Assembly: GCF_014697105.1 (NCBI RefSeq)
Contig: NZ_JACJRF010000020.1
Coordinates: forward strand, 32,593 to 96,592
Direction of reading: 5' to 3'
DNA: 64,000 bases
DNA from: Anabaena subtropica FACHB-260
GTDB lineage: Bacteria; Cyanobacteriota; Cyanobacteriia; Cyanobacteriales; Nostocaceae
Shown: in pieces, positions 8,311-17,904 of the stretch
Layout: the number at the start of each line of letters is the position of its first letter
Numbering within the stretch: the first letter of the stretch is position 1
Notes under the pieces: generated by a model
The model's input: the letters and a program-made list of their open reading frames with translations, nothing else
What the model was told of the DNA's origin: nothing
The model's database searches: none
Translations under genes and position numbers: made by a program

Positions 8311-8853
8311 CTAGTCAGCGATCGCCCACCGCACATACGGACGAGAACGTGCTACAGTTTTATAAGTAATTAGCCGTGCTGGTGCATTAATCCTGCGTAA
8401 ATCTACACGAAAGTATGCTTTTTTATTCTTAAACTCTACATTATAGAAAGCATATTCCTGTCCGCGTACTTGACCAACACAAGAAGCATAATTACTGCGT
8501 AAAGGTGAGACAAATTCTACAAAACGCTGATTATTAGATGCAGTTAACTGCGTTGTGTCTGCAAAAGCCCTAGTATCTGCTACTACTGTGTGTTCTGCAC
8601 CACCTTCATAAGGTAGCCCAATCCACCATAACCCAACTGTTTGCGGACAAGTCCCACTAGTGCGCTGCACCTTAAGATTGACATTGGGTGTAAACATAGG
8701 GCCTGGCGCTGATTGTGCTTGTGCGGTAGTGGCTATAAGCTTCGTTACCCCGTAAGTAATAGTACTTAAAATGACTATTGAGCAGAAGATTTTGCCAATT
8801 TTGGTTGATTGTACCCAATTTTGCATTAATGTAAATTTTACTAATTCATACAA
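8311..8853 (-). CDS. Secreted protein of unknown function
   Basis: A 180-residue protein with an N-terminal hydrophobic segment ending in TTAQAQ, a clear signal peptidase site, so the mature protein of about 130 residues is predicted to be periplasmic or extracellular. The mature part has two cysteines (TCPQT and ASCVGQ) that could form a disulfide, and it looks rich in beta strands. An internal methionine at residue 10 (MQNWVQ) may be the true start, since the first nine residues are not needed for the signal peptide. A fragment of a related sequence lies downstream at 8087-8121. I recognise no family. Confidence 0.75.
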   Translation of the reverse strand: MYELVKFTLMQNWVQSTKIGKIFCSIVILSTITYGVTKLIATTAQAQSAPGPMFTPNVNLKVQRTSGTCPQTVGLWWIGLPYEGGAEHTVVADTRAFADTTQLTASNNQRFVEFVSPLRSNYASCVGQVRGQEYAFYNVEFKNKKAYFRVDLRRINAPARLITYKTVARSRPYVRWAIAD

Positions 8854-9142
8854 ATAACATTGACTTGCAGAGTATGGGAAAGTGCCTAGAAAATGGAGAG
8901 TAGGCCGTAGTCTTAGTTTCTTAATTTAATACACGGACTCTCAAGAATGTACTTAACATAGAAATTAGATGATCAGGTAATTTGTTACACATTTAGCGCC
9001 AAACCATTGACAATTTTCTTGAGTCTGCAAAAATAATTCCGTTTAGGGTTAACAAAAATCAGGGAAACCATCCCGAAATTTACTGACTCATAGCCATAAT
9101 TTTACGCCAGTATTTCATTGTGAAGAGTTAATTTTATCACCA

Positions 9143-11083
9143 ATGACTTTATTACCCAATTTGCCAGAATCTACTAATTTCTCCCGTCGCACACTGCTGA
9201 AGGTGTTTGGTGTTGGTGCAGTTGCAGGAGTAACAGGATACTCTCGGTTTACAAAACCAAAGCCAACGGTGTTCCAAAAAGATACCTTAAATTTACCACG
9301 GGTACTGAATCAAGCAAAAAGTGTCATCGTGATTGGGGGTGGTTTGGCAGGTTTAGCCTGTGCGTATGAATTGAGTCAACGGGGGTTTGCCGTTACACTT
9401 GTAGAAAAATCACCCCAACTAGGCGGTAAAATTGCTAGTTGGCAAATTGAAGCCGTGGGTGAAACCTTCATGATGGAACATGGCTTTCATGGATTTTTTC
9501 CCCAGTATTATAATTTGAAAAGTATAGTTGCAGAACTGGGAATCAAAGATAATTTTCAATCGTTAAATTTTTATTCGGTTGTTTATCGAGGTGATAAATA
9601 CAAACCAGAAGTATTCCGTCCTAGTCATTCAGCATTTCCTTGGAATATTGTAGACTTAGCGATCGCTTCTCCTAACCGCCTCCAATGGGGGATTAATTTA
9701 ACTAAATTTAAACACTTACAAGTATTCCAAGCAATCACAGGTTTTCAGCGAGATAAGAACTATCAACGCTTTGATAATATATCGGTTGCTGATTGGGTGA
9801 AAACAGAATTTCCTCAAGGTTTATACGACTTGTATTTTCTGCCATTTGCTAAGTCTAGTTTGAATGCACCAGATACTATGAGTGTGGGAGAATTAATGCA
9901 ATTCTTCCATTTTTACTTTTTTGGTAATCCAGAGGGACTAGCTTTTAATGGTACGAAAGACGATATGGGGACAAGTTTAGTCCAACCCATCGCCAAGAAT
10001 ATTCAAAATAATGACGGTAAAGTTATCACCGATGCTACAGTCAGCGAAATTAAATATCAGGATGGTAAAATCCAAGAATTGAAATATTATGTTGGTAGTA
10101 ATCAAACTAATGTACCTTTTTGGGTAAAACGAAACTCAATTATTACTGAAGAGAAAACAGAATATTTTGGTGCGGCTGATGAAGTATTTGCTTTAGAATC
10201 TGGTAGTGAATCAGCAATTTCTCTAACTTGCACTCACCAAGGTTGTACTGTCAAAAAATCCGCCGATGGAAAGTTTCGTTGTCCTTGTCATGGGGCAGAA
10301 TTTGCGGCTGATGGTAGAGTTATCAAAGGCCCAGCTAAACGAGATTTACAAAAGTTGCAAGTTGTCCAGAAACAGCATGATGAATTGCAACTATTAGCCA
10401 CAAGTAATGATGCACCTTTACCGGAAACAATTACCGCAGATTATTATGTCTTTGCTACCGATGTCCCTGGGGTACAGCAATTATTTAAGCAGATTAGTGG
10501 TGATGTAGAACCAAGAGTGCGATCGCAAGTGGAAAAATTAAGTATCGCTGATCCTTTTGCTGTGTGTCGTTTTTGGTTTGATCAAGATTTTGAGTGGGAA
10601 CAAAGTAATTTTACTTCTCTATCCGGATACCAATTAACCGACAGCATCACCCTATATCATCGCATTCAACAACAATTCATTGATTGGTCACAAAAAACTG
10701 GTGGTAGTGTGATAGAGTTGCACGCTTACTGTTACAAAGAAAAAGAATTTCCCACACAGGAAGCGTTGTTAACAACCTTTGAAAATGAACTTTATCAGAT
10801 AGTTCCTGAGTTGCAACAAGCAAAGTTACTGCATCGGGAATTGGTGAATCAACATAACTTTTCTGGTTATCCACCCAATAGTTATGGAGAACGTCCAGAA
10901 ACCAATAGTAATATTTCTAATTTATTTTTTGCTGGTGATTGGGTGAAAATGCCCTTCCCCTGCGGTTTAATGGAACGCGCCGTGAGTAGCGGTTTATTAG
11001 CAGCCAATGAGATTTTACACCGGGAAGGTTTGCAGAGGCGATCGCTCCTCTCGGTGAATCCAGAGGGATTATTGCAAATTTAG
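9143..11083 (+). CDS. Tat-exported FAD amine-oxidase/desaturase-like protein with an inserted Rieske domain
   Basis: 646 residues. The N-terminus carries a twin-arginine signal ([10 protein letters not shown], residues 14-23, then a hydrophobic stretch), so the folded protein is probably moved across the thylakoid or plasma membrane. Residues 60-90 are the FAD Rossmann motif ([17 protein letters not shown]), of the phytoene-desaturase/amine-oxidase type, with LGGKIASW after it. A Rieske [2Fe-2S] domain is inserted at about 360-400 (CTHQGC ... CPCHGAEF). The FAD fold then resumes and ends with [25 protein letters not shown], the usual FAD-closing motif. Electron transfer between FAD and the cluster is a reasonable inference; the substrate is unknown. 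Confidence 0.88.
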   Translation: MTLLPNLPESTNFSRRTLLKVFGVGAVAGVTGYSRFTKPKPTVFQKDTLNLPRVLNQAKSVIVIGGGLAGLACAYELSQRGFAVTLVEKSPQLGGKIASWQIEAVGETFMMEHGFHGFFPQYYNLKSIVAELGIKDNFQSLNFYSVVYRGDKYKPEVFRPSHSAFPWNIVDLAIASPNRLQWGINLTKFKHLQVFQAITGFQRDKNYQRFDNISVADWVKTEFPQGLYDLYFLPFAKSSLNAPDTMSVGELMQFFHFYFFGNPEGLAFNGTKDDMGTSLVQPIAKNIQNNDGKVITDATVSEIKYQDGKIQELKYYVGSNQTNVPFWVKRNSIITEEKTEYFGAADEVFALESGSESAISLTCTHQGCTVKKSADGKFRCPCHGAEFAADGRVIKGPAKRDLQKLQVVQKQHDELQLLATSNDAPLPETITADYYVFATDVPGVQQLFKQISGDVEPRVRSQVEKLSIADPFAVCRFWFDQDFEWEQSNFTSLSGYQLTDSITLYHRIQQQFIDWSQKTGGSVIELHAYCYKEKEFPTQEALLTTFENELYQIVPELQQAKLLHRELVNQHNFSGYPPNSYGERPETNSNISNLFFAGDWVKMPFPCGLMERAVSSGLLAANEILHREGLQRRSLLSVNPEGLLQI

Positions 11084-11237
11084 CCCCTGAAAACAAAAAT
11101 ACCCGAAAAACCACACCTAAACAGACGGACACCACTACCATGAGAAAGATTAAAATTGCTTAACACTTCGTTACACTGAGAACAGCGAGTGAAGACAAAC
11201 ACAAAACACTCGCACTTTGCAATTCTAGGTAAACGAC

Positions 11238-12359
11238 ATGAATGGCACAATTCGCGTTGGTAATCTCTTCGGTATTCCTTTTTATATCCATCCGTCCTGG
11301 TTTTTAGTTCTGGGCTTAGTCACCTGGAGTTATGGCGGTGGACTCTCAGCGCAATTTCCCCAATTATCCGGGGGATTGGCTTTGATACTGGGATTGACGA
11401 CAGCGTTGTTATTGTTTGCTTCTGTCGTCGCCCATGAATTAGGACATAGCTTTGTCGCCATCCGTCAAGGAATTAACGTCAACTCCATCACACTATTTAT
11501 ATTTGGTGGTTTGGCTAGTTTAGAACAAGAATCAAAAACACCAGCCGGAGCCTTTTGGGTAGCGATCGCTGGGCCTCTAGTCAGTTTATTATTGTGTGGT
11601 ATCGTCACAATCATCGGTGTGACTACCTCCATCACAGGGCCGTTGGCTGCAATTCTAGGAGTTCTAGCCTCAGTCAACCTAGCATTAGCATTGTTTAACC
11701 TGATTCCTGGCTTACCCTTGGATGGCGGAAACATTCTCAAAGCGATCGTTTGGAAATTAACAGGTAATCCCTACAAAGGCGTCACCTTTGCTAGTCGAGT
11801 TGGACAAATCTTTGGTTGGATAGCGATCGCCTCTGGTATCTTCCCCATACTATACTTTGGTAGCTTCGCCAACGTCTGGAATTTATTAATCGGCTTCTTC
11901 TTACTGCAAAATGCAGGTAATTCAGCCCAATTTGCTAGAGTACAAGAAAAATTGACAGGCTTAACAGCCGCAGATGCTGTAACCACTGATAGCCCCGTTG
12001 TTTGCGACCATCTCAGCTTGAGAGAATTTGCTGATGAACAAATCGTTCAGGGACAAAACTGGCGACGGTTTTTAGTCACCAATAATGAAGGACAATTAGT
12101 AGGTGCGATCGCTCTTGATGACTTGCGAACCATTCCTACTACATTGTGGGCTGAAACCCAAATTCAACAAGTCATGCGCCCGATTCAGTCCGTAACCATC
12201 AAATCAAATCAGCCATTGTTAGAAGTAGTCCAACTACTTGAACAACAAAAATTGTCTACCCTACCCGTAATTCATGACAACGGTGTGCTAGTAGGAATTT
12301 TAGAAAAAGCCGCAATTATCCAGTTATTGCGAAACGGCACCCAACCTAACCCTGCATAG
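11238..12359 (+). CDS. Site-2 protease family (M50) zinc metalloprotease with CBS domains
   Basis: A 373-residue intramembrane protease. His66-Glu67-x-x-His70 (VAHELGH) is the zinc motif in a membrane helix, and the third ligand motif is FNLIPGLPLDGGNIL, with Asp162. At least five hydrophobic helices span residues 10-225. The C-terminal 140 residues form a CBS pair (AADAVTTDSPVV ... QQVMRPIQSVTIKSNQPLLEVV), which usually binds adenosyl ligands and may gate the enzyme. The substrate is unknown; relatives cleave membrane-anchored regulators or remnant signal peptides. It stands alone, with its own 155-bp upstream region. Confidence 0.93.
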   Translation: MNGTIRVGNLFGIPFYIHPSWFLVLGLVTWSYGGGLSAQFPQLSGGLALILGLTTALLLFASVVAHELGHSFVAIRQGINVNSITLFIFGGLASLEQESKTPAGAFWVAIAGPLVSLLLCGIVTIIGVTTSITGPLAAILGVLASVNLALALFNLIPGLPLDGGNILKAIVWKLTGNPYKGVTFASRVGQIFGWIAIASGIFPILYFGSFANVWNLLIGFFLLQNAGNSAQFARVQEKLTGLTAADAVTTDSPVVCDHLSLREFADEQIVQGQNWRRFLVTNNEGQLVGAIALDDLRTIPTTLWAETQIQQVMRPIQSVTIKSNQPLLEVVQLLEQQKLSTLPVIHDNGVLVGILEKAAIIQLLRNGTQPNPA

Positions 12360-12843
12360 TTTTAGCATCGAAAAAACGCTTCTTTTTTCCTATCCTTCAG
12401 AGATTCTGGGGGATTTTTTTGATCTATGAATTTATACTGCACCAAATAGAGAAATGCTGCAAAATATTTGTACACTCTCTATAGATAGATGAATTGAAGT
12501 ACTACAACAACTAAATTAGCAATGTATGGTAAACTCTTGGTATGTATGGGCTTGGTGTTTTGCCAAGCCTATTTTATTTTTGATAAGTTTATATCTTGCA
12601 TTAGATTTTTAGCTCACCCAGAAATAAATTTTTTAGCTAATAGTTAAAATGGAACATTATTTGAGTCAGTTTTAACTGACTTTTGCTATTAGCCTGAGAG
12701 TAAATTAAGTGCAGCCTCACATAAAATTAGTATAAATCTTGTCTGACAGTTTGATGATCAGCCAAAAACATACATACATCACTTACCGAAGTACAGTAGA
12801 TAATCTAAACTCAAAGTGAGATCGATTATTTGCAGATGATTTT
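12360..12843. other. Intergenic region, 484 bp, with an orphan terminator
   Basis: AT-rich and without a credible reading frame on either strand. It contains a hairpin plus T-rich tail at 12549-12582, about 190 bases past the protease gene and well before sufE. The sequence just before sufE has GTGAG and ATCGATTATTTGC but no recognisable promoter elements. Confidence 0.5.
12549..12582 (+). terminator. Rho-independent terminator-like hairpin
   Basis: GGCTTGG (12549-12555) pairs with CCAAGCC (12563-12569) around a 7-base loop, followed by TATTTTATTTTTG. It could end a long 3' UTR of the protease mRNA or a separate small RNA transcribed from about 12400-12570. Confidence 0.6.
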
Positions 12844-13278
12844 ATGTCTTCAACTTTAGATTCTTTACCACCAGCACTAGCTAAAATTGTCCAACGCTTT
12901 CAACGTGCTACCGAACCCAAGCGACGCTATGAACAATTAATCTGGTATGCACAAAAGTTGCCAGAGTTTCCCGAAACCGATAAAGTGCCAGAAAATAAGG
13001 TTCCTGGTTGTGTTTCCCAAGTTTACGTAACTGCCAACTTGAATGATGGTAAAGTTGCGTACCAAGGAGATTCTGATTCCCAATTAACCAAGGGATTAGT
13101 CGCGCTGTTAATTGAAGGATTAAATGGGCTGACTCCCACAGAAATTGTCACACTGACTCCAGATTTCATCCAAGCCACAGGCTTAAACGTCAGTTTGACA
13201 CCTTCCCGCGCCAATGGATTTTACAACATATTTAAAACCATGCAAAAAAAGGCGCTGGAATGTAAGTTAGAACCATAG
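12844..13278 (+). CDS. sufE: SufE cysteine desulfurase activator
   Basis: Accepts persulfide sulfur from SufS and passes it to the SufBCD scaffold in Fe-S cluster assembly. The 144-residue length is typical. The N-terminus (LAKIVQRFQRATEPKRRYEQLIWYAQKLP) matches the SufE helix that docks to the desulfurase. The sulfur-accepting Cys56 sits in KVPGCVSQVYV. SRANGFYNIF near the end is also characteristic. No suf genes are adjacent; the main suf cluster must be elsewhere. The alpha/beta-hydrolase-fold gene follows by 18 bases, so the two are probably cotranscribed. Confidence 0.95.
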   Translation: MSSTLDSLPPALAKIVQRFQRATEPKRRYEQLIWYAQKLPEFPETDKVPENKVPGCVSQVYVTANLNDGKVAYQGDSDSQLTKGLVALLIEGLNGLTPTEIVTLTPDFIQATGLNVSLTPSRANGFYNIFKTMQKKALECKLEP

Positions 13279-13296
13279 GGTTGATGATGCAAAATT

Positions 13297-14211
13297 ATGT
13301 CTACCAATTTATTGTCCACCTCTGAACCTACTGGATTTGGTGGAGTAGTTGATGAATTTATCTGGCAATGGGAAGGTCAACCATTACGTGTGGTTTATGA
13401 AACCCTTGGTCAAGGTTCGCCACTGTTATTATTACCAGCTTTTAGCAGTGTATCTACCCGTGTAGAAATGGGGGAAATGGCTAGATTACTAGCTCCCCAT
13501 TTTCAAGTAGTAGCAGTAGATTGGCCAGGATTCGGCGAATCTTCTCGCCCTGGCTTAGATTATCGACCAGAAATTTATCAACAATTTCTGGAAGATTTTG
13601 TAAAAACTGTTTTCTCTACCCCAATTACCGTGTTAGCGGCTGGTCATGCGGCTAGTTATGTGTTGCTACTAGCGCAAAAACAGCCAAATGCTTTTTCGCG
13701 CATCGTTTTAACTGCACCCACTTGGCGCGGTCCCTTGCCGACAATGGGAGCAAATCAACAGGTAGCTGGTATAGTGAGGGGATTAGTGCGATCGCCCATA
13801 CTAGGACAAATCCTCTACAAACTTAACACCACACCTTCCTTCTTAAATTTCATGTACCGCCGTCACGTTTTCACCGACGCGGATAGACTCACACCCAATT
13901 TCATCGAGAAAAAGTGGCAAACAACTCAACAACCAGGAGCCAGATTTGCTTCTGCGGCTTTTGTCACTGGTAATATTGACGCTGTACACAATCAATCTGA
14001 TTTTCTGCAACTAGTCCAGTCCTTATCTGTACCCCTCATGGTAGTGATTGGAGAATCCAGTCCACCCAAATCACGGGAAGAAATGAACGCTGTAGCCGCC
14101 ATACCCGGAGTGCAAAGTGCAGTCATTCCCGGTTCCTTAGGATTGCATGAGGAATACCCAGCAGCTATTTTTGCCGCTATTGAAGATTTTTTATTTACCG
14201 AGAGTGATTAA
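13297..14211 (+). CDS. Alpha/beta-hydrolase-fold protein lacking the nucleophile serine
   Basis: 304 residues with the alpha/beta-hydrolase fold: an early strand with LLLLPAFSS, FQVVAVDWPGFGESSRPG, and a late His in GLHEEYPAAI. At the nucleophile elbow, where the family has G-x-S-x-G, this protein reads AAGHAASYVLLL, so the serine is replaced by alanine. The protein may be a non-catalytic binding protein or use another residue. It follows sufE by 18 bases and is probably in the same transcript. I do not recognise a specific function. Confidence 0.85.
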   Translation: MSTNLLSTSEPTGFGGVVDEFIWQWEGQPLRVVYETLGQGSPLLLLPAFSSVSTRVEMGEMARLLAPHFQVVAVDWPGFGESSRPGLDYRPEIYQQFLEDFVKTVFSTPITVLAAGHAASYVLLLAQKQPNAFSRIVLTAPTWRGPLPTMGANQQVAGIVRGLVRSPILGQILYKLNTTPSFLNFMYRRHVFTDADRLTPNFIEKKWQTTQQPGARFASAAFVTGNIDAVHNQSDFLQLVQSLSVPLMVVIGESSPPKSREEMNAVAAIPGVQSAVIPGSLGLHEEYPAAIFAAIEDFLFTESD

Positions 14212-14219
14212 AGAGGTTC

Positions 14220-14269
14220 GTAGTAAGGACTTTAGTTCTGATTTTTCTAAGGACTAAAGTCCTTACTAC
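14220..14269. repeat. Inverted repeat with 17-bp perfect arms
   Basis: GTAGTAAGGACTTTAGT (14220-14236) is exactly complementary to ACTAAAGTCCTTACTAC (14253-14269). A diverged relative lies at 38665-38720, so this is a dispersed repeat family. It lies between convergent genes and could end transcription from both sides. Confidence 0.7.
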
Positions 14270-14289
14270 AAACTTGCTTATTTCCAAGA

Positions 14290-15207
14290 TTATTTCAAAT
14301 TTTTTACAGTCCGTTTTTTTAGTTGAGATAAAGAAAAACCCAGTAAACCCAATAGTCCTAAACTAACAGTGGTTGAAGGTTCAGGTACTTGTTCAACTCG
14401 GAAATCAAAACTAAATGTACCAGACTCTAGTAAGGGAGTGCGACTACTATTTGTACTGATATCCACAAGTTTGAATGTTGCTGAATATTTACCTAGTGTT
14501 GCTGCTGCATCAGTCCAGAATTTAGGCTTAAAAGTAAAATCATCACCAGTGCCGATGGTATAAATATCACCAACGGAATTGAAAATATTTACACCCGTCT
14601 CATCAGCAATATTTAATCCACTACTAATTTCCAGCAACTGTAGACCAATAGTTGCACCTGTTAAGGATGATTGCCAACGACCGCCAGAGCTATTAAATAA
14701 ATATTGGTCATCTTCATCTGTAGCAGTTGCGAGGGTTGCTATAGATTCTATTTTGATATTGCTATATTCTTCCCCTGTTGCAGTATTAACTAAGCGACCA
14801 GAAAAGGCTCCTTTACCAGGAAGTAATTGCAAAGGTAATTGTCCTGTATATGTCTCAGGGATTCTGTTATTTGTATTGCTTGGGTTAATTGTTGGACTAT
14901 CTAGAAGACCTGAATAGCTATAAACTCCAATACCGTGAAAGTGATTGGTAGTAAAATCTTCTTCCCGATGTGCAAATAAAAATGTCAACCGATTATAGTT
15001 GGGGTTCTCTAATCCCGCATACATACCACCAGTAAGAACCCTTAAACCATCCAACCCGATATAATACTCAGTTTCATCCGCATGATTGTGAGTACCATGA
15101 GCTTGTGCTGGTGCAATATTGCTAGATAACACGACTGGGGTTGCAACTAAAAAACTTGCGACCACTGAAGCAGATGCTCGCCCTATTTGAATGCTATGTA
15201 AAGCCAC
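14290..15207 (-). CDS. PEP-CTERM sorted surface protein with His-rich N-terminus
   Basis: 305 residues. A signal peptide ends at AQA, and the mature protein begins with the His/Asp-rich HGTHNHADETEYYIGLDG, a plausible metal-binding segment. It has another His pair in TTNHFHGIGVYSYSG. The C-terminus is a PEP-CTERM sorting signal: VPEPSTT, a hydrophobic helix, then a basic tail (KKRTVKNLK), so it is probably processed by an exosortase and surface-located. A Zur/Fur-like box (15238-15252) lies 30 bases before the start codon. This matches what I recall of Zur-repressed PEP-CTERM proteins in Anabaena, whose members have this layout. A role in zinc capture is inferred. Confidence 0.87.
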   Translation of the reverse strand: MALHSIQIGRASASVVASFLVATPVVLSSNIAPAQAHGTHNHADETEYYIGLDGLRVLTGGMYAGLENPNYNRLTFLFAHREEDFTTNHFHGIGVYSYSGLLDSPTINPSNTNNRIPETYTGQLPLQLLPGKGAFSGRLVNTATGEEYSNIKIESIATLATATDEDDQYLFNSSGGRWQSSLTGATIGLQLLEISSGLNIADETGVNIFNSVGDIYTIGTGDDFTFKPKFWTDAAATLGKYSATFKLVDISTNSSRTPLLESGTFSFDFRVEQVPEPSTTVSLGLLGLLGFSLSQLKKRTVKNLK

Positions 15208-15237
15208 TGTGCTTTTTCCTGAAGTATTATTTACTTG

Positions 15238-15252
15238 TGATAACGATTATCA
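15238..15252. promoter_or_regulatory. Zur/Fur-type operator
   Basis: TGATAACGATTATCA is a 7-1-7 near-perfect palindrome (one mismatch per arm pair), matching the TGATAAT-N-ATTATCA pattern of Fur-family boxes, Zur in particular. It lies 31 bases upstream of the His-rich PEP-CTERM gene on the minus strand, where bound repressor would block its promoter. Fur cannot be excluded by sequence alone. Confidence 0.7.
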
Positions 15253-15348
15253 TTATTTTCATATAGCTGTCAATGAAGAATGTATTAAGAAATCAATGTT
15301 AATTTTTAAAAATAAATTGTAAATATTTACTGAGAAAGGTAACTTTTG

Positions 15349-15768
15349 CTAGATTTTATTCTGTTCTTGATTATTCTGAAAAACCAGTAATGCTAGTGCT
15401 GCCAGTTCTGGAATCAGTGCGGCAATTGCGGTAAGCTTTAGCGACCAAGTTTGTGTTTCATTAAACAAACCGGCTACACTACTCAAGTGTGCAGATAAGA
15501 TATCTGTCATATCTATCGCCACACAAGCCAATAAAAGCACTTTCACACTGTTTTTATTGGCAAATGCAACAAGCAAGGCCAGGACGACATCTCTGATAGC
15601 CCAAACGCGGATGATGTAGGGCATTTGGATATTGGAAGTTAAGGGAATATCCAATTGTGTCATTAGCCACTGTGGATCAGCATAAGCGATCGCACTCAGA
15701 GAAAATCGAATGATGCACATCACACCTATCAGAACAGCGACGTACCAGATTTGATTCCTCATTGGCAA
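15349..15768 (-). CDS. Small integral membrane protein, unknown, 139 aa
   Basis: Four hydrophobic segments: residues 7-28, 50-68, 77-90 and 112-132. There are no recognised catalytic residues. It lies 63 bases downstream of the ABC exporter on the same strand, so the two may be cotranscribed. If the exporter serves the azole-peptide cluster, this could be an accessory or immunity-type membrane protein, but that is speculation from position. It may equally be a general DoxX-like or DUF-type membrane protein. Confidence 0.7.
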   Translation of the reverse strand: MPMRNQIWYVAVLIGVMCIIRFSLSAIAYADPQWLMTQLDIPLTSNIQMPYIIRVWAIRDVVLALLVAFANKNSVKVLLLACVAIDMTDILSAHLSSVAGLFNETQTWSLKLTAIAALIPELAALALLVFQNNQEQNKI

Positions 15769-15831
15769 TTTTGGACTAAATTCTATTTAACATCATAACT
15801 AGTTAATTATACTGAAAATTTGCCTTCTTTT

Positions 15832-17664
15832 TCAGCTTGATTGTAGATCAGAAATACCGTAATGTTGCGCCTGCATATTCCATAGCGCCGTATATTCGCC
15901 ACCACTTTGTAAAAGTGCCTGATGAGTGCCATCCTCAATTAAATGACCATCTTTAAGGACTAAAATTCTGTCAGCCATCCGCACCGAAGCCAATCTGTGG
16001 GTAATGAGGATGGTAGTTTTGCCCTCGGTCAGCGCAATAAAACGGAGGTAGAAATCATATTCACTACGGGGGTCAAGTGCAGCAGTAGGCTCATCTAAGA
16101 GTAGTAATTGAGCCTCTTGACGGACAAAAGCGCGAGCTAGAGCTAACTTTTGCCACTGACCACCAGAAAGTTCTGTACCGCCAAACTGCTTACCTAGTGG
16201 TGTATCCTCCCTTGTGGGAAAATGATCAACTAGTCTGACGATATCAGCTTTTTCCATCGCGTATCTGAGAATATCTGGATGCTCTAGAGCAGCTAGGTTT
16301 CCTAAAGCAATATTTTCGCCCAAGGTGAGCGCATAGTGACCAAAATCTTGAAAAACCCCAGCAATTTGCTGCCGCCACTGCTCTAAATTGAAATTTCTGA
16401 GGTCTATACCATCAACTAAAATACTTCCTGATGTTGGATCGTATAACCTAGTCAGCAACTTCACTAAAGTAGTTTTACCTGCCCCATTTTCCCCTACTAT
16501 GGCTACTGTTTGCCCAGGATGCAGGGTAAAAGAAATATTCTGGAGGGCTAATCGACCATCTGGGTAGTGAAAGTCAACTTTCTCAAAAGTAATACCTGAA
16601 CGAATGGGAGTTGGGACTTTTACCCCAGGTATGCTTAGTGGCATAGGGATAGGGCTATCGAGAAAGTTAAAAAACTGCTGCATATAGAGAACATTTTCAA
16701 ACAAATCTAGCCAATTACCTACAAATCCTTCTAGATTATTTTGGAAGTAAGTTAATGACTGTACGAAAAGAAGTACACTTCCTGGGCTTAATTCTCCTCT
16801 AAAAGCCTTTTGTACCACCCAGTAGAAAGAAAAACCATTGCCTAAAGTACTAAGAATAGCTAAACTAGACGACCAAAATGCTTGTTTCCCCCTCAGATGA
16901 CGCATAGATTGATGTAAAGACTGAAATGCTTGCAGGTAACGCTCCATAAAAAACGAACCTAGCCCAAATAATCTGATTTCTTTGGCATAGGTGTCAGTCA
17001 GCATCACCGAAGTGTAATATTCCATTCTCCGAGCTTGGGGGCTATTTTCAAATAAAGTTAGCCAAATAGTTCTTCCATACTGGGAAGAAACCACTACCTG
17101 GGGTATAGTAGCGATCGCAATCACCAATGGTATCCAAAAAGCTAGAGGAACTAGTAGCCCGACTATCACAATGAAAGTCACAAAAGATCGAGTTAATTCA
17201 ACCAAATTCTCCAGTAAGCTCAACGGTTTATAGCTGACTTGTTGTTGGAGAAGTTGCAACTCATCATAAAACTGAGCATCTTCAAAACGGCTCAGGTCTG
17301 AAAAAGTATCAGCTTTCCGCATTAATAATAAGCTAATGTGAGCCGTTAACTTGTCATTGAGATTTCCCTGAAGTGCGGATATCCAAGGATACAGAAGCGT
17401 TTCTAGTAGCAAAGCCCCAACCCATCCTGCTACCAAAGGGGCAAGAATTGCATAGCCTAATTCTCTACCAGTTGTTAAGGCTGTGGCTACAGTATCTACC
17501 ACTAGCTTGGTAATCCAAACACTTATAGCAGGAAGAAACCCCTGTATTAAAGTAACAGCGACAAGAAAGACCATTTCCTTCGGTGCTGCTGTCCATAATA
17601 AAGGCAGAGAACGAAATAAAGCTCTAGAGTAGTCTTCAATCCAAACTCTTAAATCGCTCATCAA
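15832..17664 (-). CDS. ABC exporter, fused permease and ATPase, 610 aa
   Basis: A half-transporter of exporter type. Residues 1-340 hold six membrane helices. The nucleotide-binding domain (residues about 355-600) has Walker A GENGAGKTTLVKLL, the signature LSGGQWQKLALARAF, Walker B LLLLDEPTAALDP and the H-loop ITHRLASVRMAD. It lacks an N-terminal C39 peptidase domain, so it would not cleave a leader itself. It is divergent from the azol(in)e peptide operon, 935 bases away, and resembles exporters found beside such clusters; export of the mature peptide is plausible but not shown. General multidrug or lipid export is the alternative. Confidence 0.9.
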   Translation of the reverse strand: MMSDLRVWIEDYSRALFRSLPLLWTAAPKEMVFLVAVTLIQGFLPAISVWITKLVVDTVATALTTGRELGYAILAPLVAGWVGALLLETLLYPWISALQGNLNDKLTAHISLLLMRKADTFSDLSRFEDAQFYDELQLLQQQVSYKPLSLLENLVELTRSFVTFIVIVGLLVPLAFWIPLVIAIATIPQVVVSSQYGRTIWLTLFENSPQARRMEYYTSVMLTDTYAKEIRLFGLGSFFMERYLQAFQSLHQSMRHLRGKQAFWSSSLAILSTLGNGFSFYWVVQKAFRGELSPGSVLLFVQSLTYFQNNLEGFVGNWLDLFENVLYMQQFFNFLDSPIPMPLSIPGVKVPTPIRSGITFEKVDFHYPDGRLALQNISFTLHPGQTVAIVGENGAGKTTLVKLLTRLYDPTSGSILVDGIDLRNFNLEQWRQQIAGVFQDFGHYALTLGENIALGNLAALEHPDILRYAMEKADIVRLVDHFPTREDTPLGKQFGGTELSGGQWQKLALARAFVRQEAQLLLLDEPTAALDPRSEYDFYLRFIALTEGKTTILITHRLASVRMADRILVLKDGHLIEDGTHQALLQSGGEYTALWNMQAQHYGISDLQSS

Positions 17665-17889
17665 TTAAACCTAATTTTTATTTAGATAATTCTCTAATTT
17701 CAAACAGGTTGGATTCTGTTATCTATTATTATTAGTACCCCTGATAAAGTTTTATCTCCACTTCTAGAGGATGAATATATCAAAAATAGTTAACATCTAT
17801 TCACCTGAGAATGTACACAGATATCAAAACAACCTAGTATATTCCAGGATGGGCGACGGAGTTCAATTCTATAATTAAAGATTCATGAA

Positions 17890-17904
17890 ATACCTATGAG
17901 GTAT
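17890..17904. promoter_or_regulatory. Palindrome, possible operator
   Basis: ATACCT-ATG-AGGTAT is a perfect 6-3-6 palindrome about 225 bases upstream of the ABC exporter start. It has the size of a dimeric repressor site. No regulator gene is nearby. Confidence 0.3.
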
